The notes below the pieces were generated by a model. That model did not search any database, was not told the origin of the DNA, and worked only from the letters and a program-made list of their open reading frames with translations. Both the position numbers and the translations under genes were made by a program. 42,893 nucleotides of DNA. Source: Betaproteobacteria bacterium (GTDB taxonomy: Bacteria > Pseudomonadota > Gammaproteobacteria > Burkholderiales > SG8-39). Location: positions 1 through 42,893 of the forward strand of contig CANKMT010000047.1 in the NCBI GenBank assembly GCA_947482825.1, in the 5' to 3' direction. Shown piece by piece: positions 25,663 to 33,857 of this stretch (its first letter is position 1; each line of letters starts with the position of its first letter).

Positions 25663-26622
25663 CTATTCCGGCTTGAGCCCCGCCTTTTGGACGACCTGCC
25701 GCCAGCGCGGGATCTCGCTTGCCATGAAGCGCGCGATCTCATCCTGTGTGCCGGGCGAAGTCTCCATGCTCTGCTTGCCGAATTCGGCACGCACGCCGGG
25801 ATCGCGCAGGGCCTGGCCGAGCGCGGTGTTCAACTTTGCGACGACATCGGCCGGCGTGCCTGCGGGCGCGAGCATCGCCCAGAAGAACACCGTCTCCACG
25901 CCCGGGAAGCCCTGCTCGGCGAAGGTCGGAACATTTGGCAGCCCGGTGAGCCGATGCGGGCCAGCAACGGCGAGCGGCTTGGCCTGGCCCCTGAACATGT
26001 AGGGCCCCGGCATGCTGTCGAAGAGCATGTCGATGTCGCCGGCGATGACGGCAGTCCACGCAGGCGCACCGCCCTTGTACGGCACGTGGACAATGTCGAT
26101 CCCCGCCACCTGCTTGAACAACTCCAGCGCCAGGTGGTGCACGCTCCCCTGACCCGCCGAGCCGGAATTGAGCTTGCCCGGGTTCTTCTTCGCCATCTCG
26201 ACCAGTTCCCTAATGTCGTTGGCCGGCAGCGAGTTCTTGACCGAAAGCACGAAGGGACCCCGCGTCACCTCGATGATCGGCACAAACGACTTCAGCGAGT
26301 CGTAGGGGACGTTCTTATAGGTCGCGGGCGAAACCGCCAACGCGCTGGTGGTTCCCAGCAGGATCGTATAGCCGTCCGGCGCCGCCTTGGCGACGAAGCC
26401 CGAGCCGATCGTGCCGCCGGCGCCGACCTTGTTCTCCACGACGACGCTTTGCCCGAGGTATTGCGTCGTGCCCGCGGCAATTTGCCGTGCGACCGCGTCC
26501 ACGGAACCTCCGGGCGGGAAAGGCACGATCATCGTGACGGCCTTGGAGGGGAAGGGTTGGGCCACCGCAACGGCGGACGCGAACGAAAAACAAACTGCAG
26601 TAAAAAAGCGAGTCAAACCCAT
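25663..26622 (-). CDS. Bug/TctC-family periplasmic solute receptor
   Basis: A 319-residue Bug receptor with a signal peptide (about residues 1-21, ending AVAVA), then QPFPSKAVTMIVPFPPGGSVDAVARQ, VENKVGAGGTIGSGFVAK, VPYKGGAPAW and the usual C-terminal domain. I chose ATG 26620-26622, preceded by GGAGGG, over a longer frame. It lies between the dioxygenase/SDR genes and the MarR gene, so it probably binds the substrate of that pathway. A long hairpin (26675-26744) separates it from the SDR gene and could set its expression relative to the enzymes. Confidence 0.9.
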   Translation of the reverse strand: MGLTRFFTAVCFSFASAVAVAQPFPSKAVTMIVPFPPGGSVDAVARQIAAGTTQYLGQSVVVENKVGAGGTIGSGFVAKAAPDGYTILLGTTSALAVSPATYKNVPYDSLKSFVPIIEVTRGPFVLSVKNSLPANDIRELVEMAKKNPGKLNSGSAGQGSVHHLALELFKQVAGIDIVHVPYKGGAPAWTAVIAGDIDMLFDSMPGPYMFRGQAKPLAVAGPHRLTGLPNVPTFAEQGFPGVETVFFWAMLAPAGTPADVVAKLNTALGQALRDPGVRAEFGKQSMETSPGTQDEIARFMASEIPRWRQVVQKAGLKPE

Positions 26623-26663
26623 TTCAACCCTCCTGGCGGCGATGAGGACACCGCTCTTCGTTG

Positions 26664-26744
26664 TGAGACCCAAGTCTCATGATTTTGTGAAGCCTGATTG
26701 TTTGCGCGAATGCGCAAACAATCAGGCTTCACAAAATCATGAGA
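26664..26744. repeat. Perfect 33-bp inverted repeat with competing 6-bp hairpin
   Basis: Arms 26675-26707 and 26712-26744 are perfectly complementary over 33 bp around a GAAT centre; the left arm begins TCTCATGATTTTGTG. A second small hairpin, TGAGAC (26664-26669) with GTCTCA (26674-26679), uses the left edge of the same arm, so the two folds exclude each other. There is no run of T after the stem on either strand. It sits in the transcript between the SDR gene and the Bug gene. It may be a processing or attenuation structure, or a MITE-like remnant. Confidence 0.9.
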
Positions 26745-26811
26745 TCCGCTAACTTCAAGAACGACTCAGTTCGGCTAGATCCGCCAACTTCAAAAGCAAG
26801 TCACTTCGGCT
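26742..26811. repeat. Imperfect 35-bp tandem duplication at SDR 3' end
   Basis: Units 26742-26776 and 26777-26811 share AGATCCGC-AACTTCAA at the left and TTCGGCT at the right with a handful of differences. The second unit contains the last codons and TGA (26801-26803) of the SDR gene, so the gene's tail has been duplicated and has since diverged. Confidence 0.7.
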
Positions 26812-27616
26812 GCGCCGCCGCCGTCCCCTTCCTCAGCGTCGTCGGCAGCACCACATCCCGCCCCTGCGGCCCCATGGCACTGTGGCCCCCATCGACCCGA
26901 AGGCAGCTTCCGGTCATGAACCCTGCATGCTCAGAGCACAGAAACAGTACCGCATCCGTGACCTCTTCCATCTTGCCGACCCGGCCGAGCATGTGCAGGC
27001 GGTTGCCCCAGTAGGCGTACTGCTCCTGCGTCTCCTTGGGCGCGGTCAACTGCCACGGCTTGGCCGTCCATCCGGGCATCACCGCATTGACACGGATGCC
27101 GTGCACCGCGAGGTCCATGGCCTGGCTGCGGGTGACCTGCTCGATGGCCGCCTTGGTGGCCGGATAGACCCAGCGCGAAGGCAGACCCACGTGCGCCGCC
27201 TCGCTGCTGAAATTGACGATGCACGGCCACGAGGACTTGGAGAGGTACGGCAACGCCTTTTGCATCAGCACGATACCGCCGAACAGGTTGATGTCGAACC
27301 CGGTCATCCAGCCCGCGCGATCGGCCTCGCCGCCCTTGTCCGCGTAAGTGCAGGCCGCATTGACGAGGAAATCGATTTCGCCGAATTTTTCGGCCGCGAA
27401 AGCAACCAGCGCCTCGATGTCCGCGTCGATACGAAGGTCGGTCTTCTTGAACGCGCAGTTGGCGCCGACTTCCTTGGCGAGGGCCGCGCCCTGCTCTTCG
27501 AGAATGTCGGCGGACACCACTTTCGCGCCGGCCGCCGTAAAAGCCCGGACGAGTCCGGCGCCGATGCCGCCGGCGCCGCCGGTCACGATGGCCACGCGGC
27601 CGCTGATGCCTTTCAT
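26801..27616 (-). CDS. SDR oxidoreductase, probable cis-dihydrodiol dehydrogenase
   Basis: A 271-residue classical short-chain dehydrogenase. TGGAGGIG at 12-19 binds NAD, the 'NAAC' motif lies at about 86-89, Ser137/138 is followed by Tyr151-x3-Lys155 (VYPATK), and a 'PGW' segment follows. The 25-residue C-terminal extension after 'RVDGGHSAMGPQ' is a little longer than usual. Directly after the two dioxygenase subunit genes, the likely role is rearomatising the cis-diol to a catechol, as BenD does in benzoate degradation. It could instead be an alcohol dehydrogenase. Start ATG 27614-27616 is 20 bases after the beta-subunit stop. Confidence 0.85.
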   Translation of the reverse strand: MKGISGRVAIVTGGAGGIGAGLVRAFTAAGAKVVSADILEEQGAALAKEVGANCAFKKTDLRIDADIEALVAFAAEKFGEIDFLVNAACTYADKGGEADRAGWMTGFDINLFGGIVLMQKALPYLSKSSWPCIVNFSSEAAHVGLPSRWVYPATKAAIEQVTRSQAMDLAVHGIRVNAVMPGWTAKPWQLTAPKETQEQYAYWGNRLHMLGRVGKMEEVTDAVLFLCSEHAGFMTGSCLRVDGGHSAMGPQGRDVVLPTTLRKGTAAAQPK

Positions 27617-27636
27617 TGCATCGTCCCCTTGGTTGT

Positions 27637-28131
27637 TCAAACGATGATCGACAGGCGGCCCTGCGGGCGCAGGGTTTCCATGTCCAGGATCGTGCGTTTC
27701 TCTTTGATGCGCAGCCCGCCCTCCAGTTCCACCAGGCAATGCTCATGCCGGCCGAAGAAAGTGTCGGTCACGCCCTGGCTGGCACGATAAGTGATGAAGC
27801 TGCTTTCGACCTTGACCACGTCTTCGGCGCGCTCGAGGAACCGCACGTTGCTGATGAGCCTGCGGGTGCGCGAGCGGGGGTACTCGGCATGCGCGGTCTT
27901 CTTGCCCAGGCGCTTGACCCGCTCGGTCAGGTGGTGGCCGTCATCCGCGATAAGGTAGAGCGAAGATTCCGTCGGCGCATAGGGGTCGCCGTTGGTGTTC
28001 GGCACGAGGTAGCGGCATTCGTCGGTGAAGAGCGCGCGCCATTCTTCCAGGCGCCATTCGTTCAGCAATGAGGCCTCGAGGATCAGGAAGTCCTCGGCCT
28101 GCGGGCGAGTCAACGCTGCGAGCAATCCCAT
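27637..28131 (-). CDS. Ring-hydroxylating dioxygenase beta subunit
   Basis: A 164-residue small subunit of a Rieske aromatic-ring dioxygenase, with the SnoaL/NTF2-like fold. The family blocks 'FLILEASLLNEWRLEEWRALFTDECRYLVP' at about 15-44, 'ERVKRL..RTRRLISNV' and the C-terminal 'LRIKEKRTILDMETLRPQGRLSIIV' are typical of the BenB/XylY/AntB type. It does not bind metal; it supports the alpha hexamer. Start ATG 28129-28131 lies 3 bases after the alpha-subunit stop, so the two are co-translated. Confidence 0.9.
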   Translation of the reverse strand: MGLLAALTRPQAEDFLILEASLLNEWRLEEWRALFTDECRYLVPNTNGDPYAPTESSLYLIADDGHHLTERVKRLGKKTAHAEYPRSRTRRLISNVRFLERAEDVVKVESSFITYRASQGVTDTFFGRHEHCLVELEGGLRIKEKRTILDMETLRPQGRLSIIV

Positions 28132-28134
28132 GGC

Positions 28135-29415
28135 CTAGCCAGCCCTTTGCATGAGGCGGTCGCGCCACTTGAGCCAGAAAATGCGCTGCGACAACTCGTC
28201 GGTCGCATCGGGCTCGCGGCCCAGGCCCTTGGACAGGTCGTTCCATGGGGCCTCGCGGCTGGATGCAAAGGCCCGCTGGCAGGATTCCAGCACCTCGATA
28301 TCGTCGGGCGTGGCGAACCCGCCGGGCCCGAGGAATTCGAGGAAGTTGGTGAGACGCCGCGCCATCGCCGGCTTGCCGAACTCCTCGCCCGGCGCGATCG
28401 CCCAGACGCTCACTTCCATGTAGTCGACCGCAGAAGGCTGGAAGGTGCGCAACGTGACCGACATGATGTCGTTGATCACGAGGTTCGGGAAAATCAGCAG
28501 GTTGCGCGCATGCGTGGACATGCGGTGGGCGCGCTCCTCGCCATAGCGCGCGGCGAGACGGGCGCGGATCGCTTCGATTTCGACCCGGGCTTCTTCGCCC
28601 CACATCGGGATCCACTGCGCGATCGGCCGCCCGTAGGAGGCTTGCCGTTCCACAACCGCGTGGCCGTTGCCCAGGTCGATGCTGCGTCCGACGACCTTGC
28701 CGCGCACCATGGTGCCGGCCGAGTTGGTCTTGATGAGGTCGAGATAGGTCGGGTGCAGCGTGACCACGTGCAGGATGTCGGTGCTGTTCTCGGCCAGCAG
28801 CTTCCAGTTGGCGCGGGCGCTGTACTCCTGCACCTCGCCAACCACTTTCATGCCCACCTCGGCCTGGTCCATGACAATGTCGATGTACTCGCGTGCGCCA
28901 GCGAGGTAGTCGTGCAAGCTCGCCGCCTGCGGATCGAAATTGAGGAACCACAGGCCGTGGTACGACTCGAAGCGCGGCACGGGAACCATGTCGTTACAGC
29001 CGGGCTCGTTGAACTTGGGGTGGTAGGTATCGGCCTCGGCAATGCTGATCACCCGGCCGGTGTTCTCGAAAGCCCAACCGTGGTAAATGCAAGAGAACAG
29101 CTTCGCGCTGCCCTTCTTCTGCCGGCAGACCTGCGCGCCGCGGTGCGGGCAGATGTTAAGCAGGCACCTCACTGTACCTTCCTTGTCGCGCAGGAAAATG
29201 ACCGGCCGGCCGGCGATGCGCCGCGTGAAGAAATCGTTGGGGCGGGCGAGCTCCGACTCGTGGCCGACGAACAGCCAGCACTTGGAGAAGATCTCTTCCA
29301 GTTCGGCGGCGTGGAGCGCGGGGTCGGTGTAGGTCGAGCGCGCGACGCGAAAGCGCCCGCTTTCTTCGTCGATGCGGATCGCAGCATCCGCCTGCGCCCC
29401 CCGATGGTGCCGCAT
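28135..29415 (-). CDS. Ring-hydroxylating dioxygenase alpha subunit (Rieske)
   Basis: A 426-residue catalytic subunit that would add both atoms of O2 to an aromatic ring. The Rieske [2Fe-2S] ligands are Cys89-x-His91 and Cys109-x2-His112 (CPHRGAQVC..FSCIYHGW). The mononuclear iron site is suggested by Asp213, His216 and His221 in NSTDILHVVTLH. Length and order fit group I/II dioxygenases of the benzoate/anthranilate/halobenzoate kind; the substrate is not determinable. No ferredoxin or reductase gene is in the window, so electrons must come from elsewhere. Start ATG 29413-29415 follows a GGGAGG ribosome-binding site. It is the first gene of the operon and divergent from the peptide importer. 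Confidence 0.93.
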   Translation of the reverse strand: MRHHRGAQADAAIRIDEESGRFRVARSTYTDPALHAAELEEIFSKCWLFVGHESELARPNDFFTRRIAGRPVIFLRDKEGTVRCLLNICPHRGAQVCRQKKGSAKLFSCIYHGWAFENTGRVISIAEADTYHPKFNEPGCNDMVPVPRFESYHGLWFLNFDPQAASLHDYLAGAREYIDIVMDQAEVGMKVVGEVQEYSARANWKLLAENSTDILHVVTLHPTYLDLIKTNSAGTMVRGKVVGRSIDLGNGHAVVERQASYGRPIAQWIPMWGEEARVEIEAIRARLAARYGEERAHRMSTHARNLLIFPNLVINDIMSVTLRTFQPSAVDYMEVSVWAIAPGEEFGKPAMARRLTNFLEFLGPGGFATPDDIEVLESCQRAFASSREAPWNDLSKGLGREPDATDELSQRIFWLKWRDRLMQRAG

Positions 29416-29450
29416 GACTCCGCCTCCCGGTGAACTTACGATTCTCGCGT

Positions 29451-29491
29451 AATTGATTGCATGGCACAATCCTTGAAGAACGCAATCAATT
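29451..29491. promoter_or_regulatory. Inverted repeat in divergent dioxygenase/ABC promoter region
   Basis: AATTGATTGC (29451-29460) and GCAATCAATT (29482-29491) form a perfect 10-bp inverted repeat around a 21-base spacer. It is centred between the dioxygenase start (29415) and the ABC substrate-binding-protein start (29550). Between the arms is TGGCAC-N5-TTGAA (29462-29477), similar to a -24/-12 sigma-54 promoter but lacking the -12 GC. It is a good candidate operator for the MarR-type regulator of the cluster, unproven. Confidence 0.5.
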
Positions 29492-29549
29492 TCGCAGTCC
29501 GAACGTAAAGCATTCCCTTCACGCATTCCTTTCACCGAGGACCGCCGCC

Positions 29550-31097
29550 ATGCCGTTCGATCGACCCAACGCAAAACGCCGCGACATTCTTCGCGCCACC
29601 GCTTCCGCGCTCGTGCTTCCGGGCCTGCAGTTCCTGCCGCGCGACGCCTGGGCGCAGGCCGGCGACACGCTCACGATCGCCTACAACGTCAGCCCCCCCA
29701 GCTGGGATCCGAACACCGGCCCCTCCTCGGTCAGCCCCGGCCTGTCGAGCATCTTCCGTTCGATCTACGACCCCTATGTAGTCCAAAAAGAAGACCTGTC
29801 GCTCGCCCCCGGCGTCTGCGACCAGTTCGCCTGGAATGCCGACAAGAGCGCGATCACGATGCGCGTCCGCAAGGGCGTCACCTGGCACGACGGCCGAGCG
29901 CTCACCCCGGCCGACGTGGCCTGGAACCTCAATCGCCTGGCCACCCTGCCCGCGCCGCTGCAGTCAATCTTCGCCAGCATCAAGAACATCAAGACCGCAG
30001 GCGACAGCGTGAGCTTCGAGGTGACGCCGTGGCGCGCCAACATGTTGGAGCGCCTCACGTTCTTGGGCTGCTACCTGATCCCGCCGCACTATTACGAGAA
30101 GGTCGGCAAGGAAGGTTTCGAGAAGGCGCCGATGGGCAGCGGGCCGTACATGATCGAGCAGTTCGAGCGAGGGTCGTTTTTGCGCCTCAAGGCCTACAAG
30201 GGCTACTGGGGCGGCGCGCCGGCCTACGACACCGTGGTGTTCAAGTTCGCCACCGACGCCGCAACGCGGATTGCCGAGATCGAGCGCGGCTCTTCGGACC
30301 TCGCTGTCGACATGCCCTGGGAGGAATTCGACCGCCTCAAGGCGAAGCCTGGCCTCTCGGGCGTCGCACATCCGACCACCGACATCGCGATGATCTTCCT
30401 GCACAACATCGGCGTCATGGCCGACCCGAACGTGCGCAAGGCCGCCGTCCACGCGATCGACAAGAAGCTGATCGTCGAGCGCATCCAGCGCGGCTATGCC
30501 AGGCAGATCGACACGCTGCTCGCCCCGCAATACAAGGGCTACGACGCTTCGATCACCACCCCCTACGATCCCAAGCTCGCCACCGAGCTGCTCGCCAAGT
30601 CGGGATTCTCGCCGGCCAAGCCGGTGGAATTCACGGTCCAGACCACGCGCGGCTACAAGCCCAAGGACTACGAGACGGTGCAGGCCATCGTCGAGATGTG
30701 GCGCCGCGTTGGCATCAAGGCGAACATCGAGGTGTACGAGATCGCCAAGCACTTCGAGCTGCGCACCCAGCACAAGCTCGCGCCGGCCGCCTTCTACAAC
30801 TGGGGCAATTCCACGGCCGACCCGGAAAGCTCGCTGGGATCGGCGATGTTCAGCAAGTCGCCGCACACCTCGTGGAAAGGCGGCGAAGTCGATGCGGCGC
30901 TGTCGGCTCTCTTCATCGAGAAGGACGAAGCCAAGCGCATGGCCGGCTACAAGTCGCTCAACAAAACGATCGCCGACAACGCCTACATCCTGCCGCTGTT
31001 CCAGTTCTACCAGCCGGTGGTCTACAAGGCCTCGGTCGACTTCAAGCCGCACCTGGCCGGATTCATTCTGCCGCAGTCGATCGGCAAGAAGCGGTAA
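29550..31097 (+). CDS. Peptide/oligopeptide ABC transporter substrate-binding protein (DppA/OppA family)
   Basis: A 515-residue periplasmic SBP_bac_5 protein. The N-terminus has a twin-arginine signal (RRDILRATASALVLPG, residues 10-25) and ends near AWAQA, so export is probably by Tat. The opening 'GDTLTIAYNVSPPSWDPNTG' is the usual family start, and later blocks ('SQTKFEPTL'-like 'ALTPADVAWNLNR', 'NPNVRKAAVHAIDKKLIVERI') follow. ATG 29550 was chosen because the Tat signal begins there. The neighbours are two permeases and two ATPases, all in one operon. The ligand may be a peptide, an amide or a related compound, as an amidase gene closes the operon. Confidence 0.9.
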   Translation: MPFDRPNAKRRDILRATASALVLPGLQFLPRDAWAQAGDTLTIAYNVSPPSWDPNTGPSSVSPGLSSIFRSIYDPYVVQKEDLSLAPGVCDQFAWNADKSAITMRVRKGVTWHDGRALTPADVAWNLNRLATLPAPLQSIFASIKNIKTAGDSVSFEVTPWRANMLERLTFLGCYLIPPHYYEKVGKEGFEKAPMGSGPYMIEQFERGSFLRLKAYKGYWGGAPAYDTVVFKFATDAATRIAEIERGSSDLAVDMPWEEFDRLKAKPGLSGVAHPTTDIAMIFLHNIGVMADPNVRKAAVHAIDKKLIVERIQRGYARQIDTLLAPQYKGYDASITTPYDPKLATELLAKSGFSPAKPVEFTVQTTRGYKPKDYETVQAIVEMWRRVGIKANIEVYEIAKHFELRTQHKLAPAAFYNWGNSTADPESSLGSAMFSKSPHTSWKGGEVDAALSALFIEKDEAKRMAGYKSLNKTIADNAYILPLFQFYQPVVYKASVDFKPHLAGFILPQSIGKKR

Positions 31098-31132
31098 GGG
31101 CAAGCGCAGGCCCCGCTCAGGCGCCCGCGCGA

Positions 31133-32137
31133 GTGTCGCCTGCCTTCCTATTGCGCCGGCTGCTGCTGGCGGTCCCGACGCTCTTCGGCGTCGCGGTGGT
31201 CGTGTTCGTGCTGTTGCGCATCGTCCCCGGCGACCCGATCGCGATGATGGTCCCGGGCGAGGCCACGCCCGAGGACATCGCGCGGCTGCGCGAGAGCTAC
31301 GGCCTGGACAAGTCGATCCCGATGCAGTTCGTGATCTACCTCGACCACCTCGTGCGCGGCGACTTCGGCGTTTCGATCAGCCTCAAGCAGGACGTGCTTA
31401 CGCTCGTGCTCGGCCGGCTGCCGGCGACCCTCGAGCTGGCGCTGGTCGCGATCACGCTGTCGGTCACTTGCGGCTTCACCCTCGCCTTGGCCTCGACCTA
31501 TTGGCGCGGCACCTGGATCGAGAGCGGGGTCGACGCGATCAACTCGATCGCGCTCGCGATTCCGGAGTTCCTCTGGGCGATGCTGTTGATTCTGGCGTTC
31601 GCGGTGCTGATGCCGCTCTTCCCGATCTCGGGACGGATCGACCCCATGCGCGCGACCGCGTTCGCAACGCAGTTCTATCTGGTCGAAAGCCTCGTCCGGG
31701 GGCAGTTCGGCCTCGCGCGTGAGTTGCTGGGCCATCTCGCCTTGCCGGCGCTGGCGCTCGCTCTACCGCTGATCGCCGTCATCGCGCGCGTGCTCAAGTC
31801 CTCGTTGCAGGAAGTCATGGTGCAGGACTACATCCTGCTTGCCCGGATCAAGGGCTTCAGCAACCTGCGCATCCTCACGCGCGAAGCCCTTCCCAACGCG
31901 CTCCTGCCAACGATCACGCTCACCGGCGTGCATTTCATTTTTCTCGTCGGCGGCACGGTGCTGGTGGAGCTGATCTTCGCCTACCCGGGCATCGGCAACA
32001 TGTTGTTCGGAGCCGCCTCCAACCGCGACCTGCCGCTGATCCAGGGCGTGACGCTGGTGTTCGCGCTGCTGTTCATCCTGCTCAATATCGCGATCGAGCT
32101 CAGCTACGCGCTGGTCAATCCGCGACTGAGGCACTAA
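31133..32137 (+). CDS. Peptide ABC transporter permease (DppB family)
   Basis: A 334-residue inner-membrane permease with about six helices: residues about 8-28, 100-125, 135-160, 188-208, 250-272 and 292-320. 'LRIVPGDPIAMM' (about 28-39) and the EAA-loop sequence 'REALPNALLPTITLTG' are DppB marks. I start it at GTG 31133, which gives the correct 'LLRRLLLAVPTLFG' N-terminus; TTG at 31148 is an alternative. The gap to the binding-protein gene is 35 bases. It forms the channel with the 32140 permease. Confidence 0.9.
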   Translation: MSPAFLLRRLLLAVPTLFGVAVVVFVLLRIVPGDPIAMMVPGEATPEDIARLRESYGLDKSIPMQFVIYLDHLVRGDFGVSISLKQDVLTLVLGRLPATLELALVAITLSVTCGFTLALASTYWRGTWIESGVDAINSIALAIPEFLWAMLLILAFAVLMPLFPISGRIDPMRATAFATQFYLVESLVRGQFGLARELLGHLALPALALALPLIAVIARVLKSSLQEVMVQDYILLARIKGFSNLRILTREALPNALLPTITLTGVHFIFLVGGTVLVELIFAYPGIGNMLFGAASNRDLPLIQGVTLVFALLFILLNIAIELSYALVNPRLRH

Positions 32138-32139
32138 CC

Positions 32140-32973
32140 GTGCGCGCGCTGCTTCGGAATCCAAAGTTCCTGTTCGGCGCGTTCGTGCTGCTGGCGCTGG
32201 TGTTCGTCGCGGCCTTCGCGCCGTGGCTCGCGCCGCACGACCCGATGGCGCAGAGCCTGCTGAACCAGTTGCTGCCGCCGCGCTGGGCCAAGGGCGGCGA
32301 TCCATCGTTTCTCCTTGGCACCGACACGCTCGGTCGCGACCTGCTCTCGCGCATGATCCACGGCACGCGCCCGGCGCTGCTGGTGATGATCGCGGGCGCA
32401 ACGCTTTCAGGCCTCGCTGGCGTGGTGCTCGGCATGCTGGCCGGGTTCTTCGGCGGCTGGCTGGACACACTGGTGTCACGCACGGTGGATACGTTCATGT
32501 CCTTTCCGCCGATGTTGCTCGCGATCGTGCTGGCCGCAGCGATGGGTCCGGGGCTGGGAACCGTGGTGATTTCGGTAGTTCTCATAGGATGGACGCGCTT
32601 CTGCCGCGTGGTGCGCGGCGAGGTGCTCGCGCTGCGCGAGCAGGAGTTCGTGACCTCGGCGCGGACCATCGGCGTGTCGCGCTCGCGCATCCTGTTCCAC
32701 GAACTTCTGCCGAACCTGCTGCCGCTGGTGATCGTACTGCTGGGCCTCGAGATGGGCCGCGCGATCGTGGTCGAGGCGATCATGAGCTTCATCGGCTTTT
32801 CTTCCAGCGGCCTCGCGACCTGGGGCTCGATCATTGCCGACGCGCGCTCGTACATCAACCAGGCGTGGTGGGCGATGACCTACCCGATCGTGGCGATCAT
32901 CGTCATGGTGCTCGGGCTGAACGCGCTCGGCGACGGCCTGCGGCAGGCCACCGACCCGGTGCTGCAACGATGA
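32140..32973 (+). CDS. Peptide ABC transporter permease (DppC family)
   Basis: A 277-residue permease with an N-terminal helix ('FLFGAFVLLALVFVAAFAPWLAPHDP'), the 'LGTDTLGRDLLSRMIHGTRPALLV' motif (about 61-84) and the EAA-like 'HELLPNLLPLVIVLLGLEMG' block typical of DppC/OppC. The start is GTG at 32140, two bases after the previous stop; it overlaps the following ATPase gene by 4 bases (ATGA). It is slightly short at the N-terminus compared with E. coli DppC, which has a longer cytosolic lead. Confidence 0.9.
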   Translation: MRALLRNPKFLFGAFVLLALVFVAAFAPWLAPHDPMAQSLLNQLLPPRWAKGGDPSFLLGTDTLGRDLLSRMIHGTRPALLVMIAGATLSGLAGVVLGMLAGFFGGWLDTLVSRTVDTFMSFPPMLLAIVLAAAMGPGLGTVVISVVLIGWTRFCRVVRGEVLALREQEFVTSARTIGVSRSRILFHELLPNLLPLVIVLLGLEMGRAIVVEAIMSFIGFSSSGLATWGSIIADARSYINQAWWAMTYPIVAIIVMVLGLNALGDGLRQATDPVLQR

Positions 32974-33857
32974 TCCTCGACATAGAAAATCTTCGCGTAT
33001 CGATTAACGCCAAGGGCACACGCACGCCGGTGCTGCGCGGCGCCCACCTGCAACTCGAGCAGGGAAAGATCCTTGGGCTGGTCGGTGAATCCGGCGGCGG
33101 CAAGACCATGGTGTGCAAGGCGATCCTCGGCGTGCTGCCGGAAAGCGCGCGCATCGAATCGGGCGCGATCCGCTTCGAGGGCCGCGACCTGCTCGCGATG
33201 CCGGCGCGCGAACGGCGCGGGCTGCTCGGCCGCTCGATCGCGATGATCCTGCAGAACCCGATGACCGCGCTGAACCCGGTGTTCCGCATCGAGGACCAGA
33301 TGACCGACGTGCTGCGCCTGCATGCGGGCCTGGACCGCGCGCAGGCGCGTGCTCGCGCGCTGGAGATGCTTACCGCGGTCCATATCCGCGAGCCCGAGCG
33401 CGTGCTGCGCCACTACCCGCACGAGTTGTCCGGCGGCATGTGCCAGCGCGTGGTGATCTCGATCGCGTTCTCGTGCTCGCCGCGGCTGATCATTGCCGAT
33501 GAGCCCACCACCGCGCTCGACGTGACCGTGCAGCACCAGATCCTGCGCCTGATCCGCGAATTGCAGAGGAAGACCGGAACGTCGGTGCTCTTCATCACGC
33601 ACGACCTCGGCGTGGTGGCCAAGATCTGCGATTCGGTGAGCGTGATCTACGCGGGACGGATCCTCGAGTCCGGGCCGGTGGAGAGAATCTTCTCCAGCCA
33701 GCACCACCCGTATACGCAGGCCCTGCTGGATGCGGCACCGCGCTACGACCGGCCGGACACGGCGCTGCATCCGGTCTCGCCGGAGCTGCGGGAACAATTG
33801 GCCCGCGAGGCCGAAGAGTTTGATAGACGCGTCGACCGCGAGGTCGCCCATGCTTGA
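32970..33857 (+). CDS. Peptide ABC transporter ATPase (DppD family)
   Basis: A 295-residue ATPase. Walker A is GESGGGKT (39-46), the signature LSGGMCQR differs from the usual LSGGMRQR (Cys for the first Arg), Walker B is LIIADEPTTALD and the H-loop is FITHDLGVV. The C-terminal oligopeptide extension is short and lacks the four-Cys cluster seen in many DppD/OppD proteins; instead it ends in a charged helix ('LREQLAREAEEFDRRVDREVAHA'). It overlaps the next ATPase gene by 8 bases. It energises the importer as a heterodimer with the DppF-type ATPase. Confidence 0.9.
   Translation: MILDIENLRVSINAKGTRTPVLRGAHLQLEQGKILGLVGESGGGKTMVCKAILGVLPESARIESGAIRFEGRDLLAMPARERRGLLGRSIAMILQNPMTALNPVFRIEDQMTDVLRLHAGLDRAQARARALEMLTAVHIREPERVLRHYPHELSGGMCQRVVISIAFSCSPRLIIADEPTTALDVTVQHQILRLIRELQRKTGTSVLFITHDLGVVAKICDSVSVIYAGRILESGPVERIFSSQHHPYTQALLDAAPRYDRPDTALHPVSPELREQLAREAEEFDRRVDREVAHA

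Noticed and set aside
26675..26744. Rho-independent terminator
   Set aside because: The stem is far too long and no T run follows on either strand, so I list it as an inverted repeat of unknown role.
29462..29477. Sigma-54 promoter TGGCAC-N5-TTGAA
   Set aside because: The -12 element lacks the required GC and no sigma-54 activator gene is nearby; kept only as a remark inside the inverted repeat.
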